The position numbers and the translations under genes are program-made. Positions 63,949 through 64,000 of a DNA stretch of 64,000 nucleotides are shown here, in pieces. A model generated the notes under the pieces. The model made no database searches, had not been told where the DNA came from, and saw only the letters and a list, made by a program, of their open reading frames with translations. The stretch's first letter is position 1; each line of letters opens with the position of its first letter. The stretch is taken from positions 6,260,431 to 6,324,430 of the forward strand of contig CM034543.1 in assembly GCA_020002185.1 (NCBI GenBank), in the 5' to 3' direction. Origin of the DNA: Paraescarpia echinospica (taxonomy: Eukaryota; Annelida; Polychaeta; Sabellida; Siboglinidae).

Positions 63949-64000
63949 GTGCGCTGCGCGTCTAATTGTCCCTCTCGCTGCATCAATCACTAACTGACAC

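Overview
The window is AT-rich eukaryotic DNA with spliced genes, intronless Toll-like receptor (TLR) genes and heavy loads of non-LTR retrotransposons, DNA transposons and satellites. It most likely comes from a marine invertebrate. A mollusc or other lophotrochozoan fits the TLR style and the CR1/RTE mix, but that is inference. No prokaryotic features were seen. One gap of exactly 1000 N (17726-18725) lies inside a satellite.

Layout. 1-2800: remnants of LINEs in both orientations. 2806-22835 (block A) and 30426-38225 (block B): direct copies of a duplicon. Each carries an intact 797-codon, single-exon TLR gene on the minus strand (4006-6399 and 32006-34399, about 94% identical protein by my count), its 5' region, a short inverted-repeat DNA transposon and a decayed LINE ORF1. 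The copies later diverged by insertion. Block A received a 5'-truncated LINE (6986-8290), an 11.9-kb insertion bounded by short inverted repeats (9673-21583) and another LINE fragment (21733-22447). Block B received two minisatellites, a snap-back element with a tRNA-like sequence, and a third fragment holding only the TLR 5' end (36896-37085).

Inside the 11.9-kb insertion are a long foldback structure (10172-13434) and a LINE whose reverse transcriptase reading frame is split by about 5.4 kb of visible 45/46-bp satellite (13948-20310). The satellite unit is a 15-codon piece of that same reverse transcriptase. 23.3-30.4 kb holds a nearly full-length CR1 element (PHD-like finger and esterase ORF1, endonuclease and RT) on the minus strand, split by a second CR1 copy on the plus strand.

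38.2-50.8 kb is gene-poor, with minisatellites, an hAT transposase relic, a small hAT element with a perfect 8-bp target duplication and an RTE LINE. 50.8-64.0 kb holds the first six coding exons of a BTB-BACK-Kelch (kelch-like) gene on the plus strand, which runs off the right edge. Its introns carry an RTE LINE, a 15-bp motif present 12 times in both orientations, and a 34-bp minisatellite whose unit matches the splice acceptor of the next exon.

The two functional loci are unrelated by sequence: paralogous innate immune receptors (TLRs) and a probable Cullin-3 adaptor (kelch-like). Everything else is best explained as mobile or tandem DNA.
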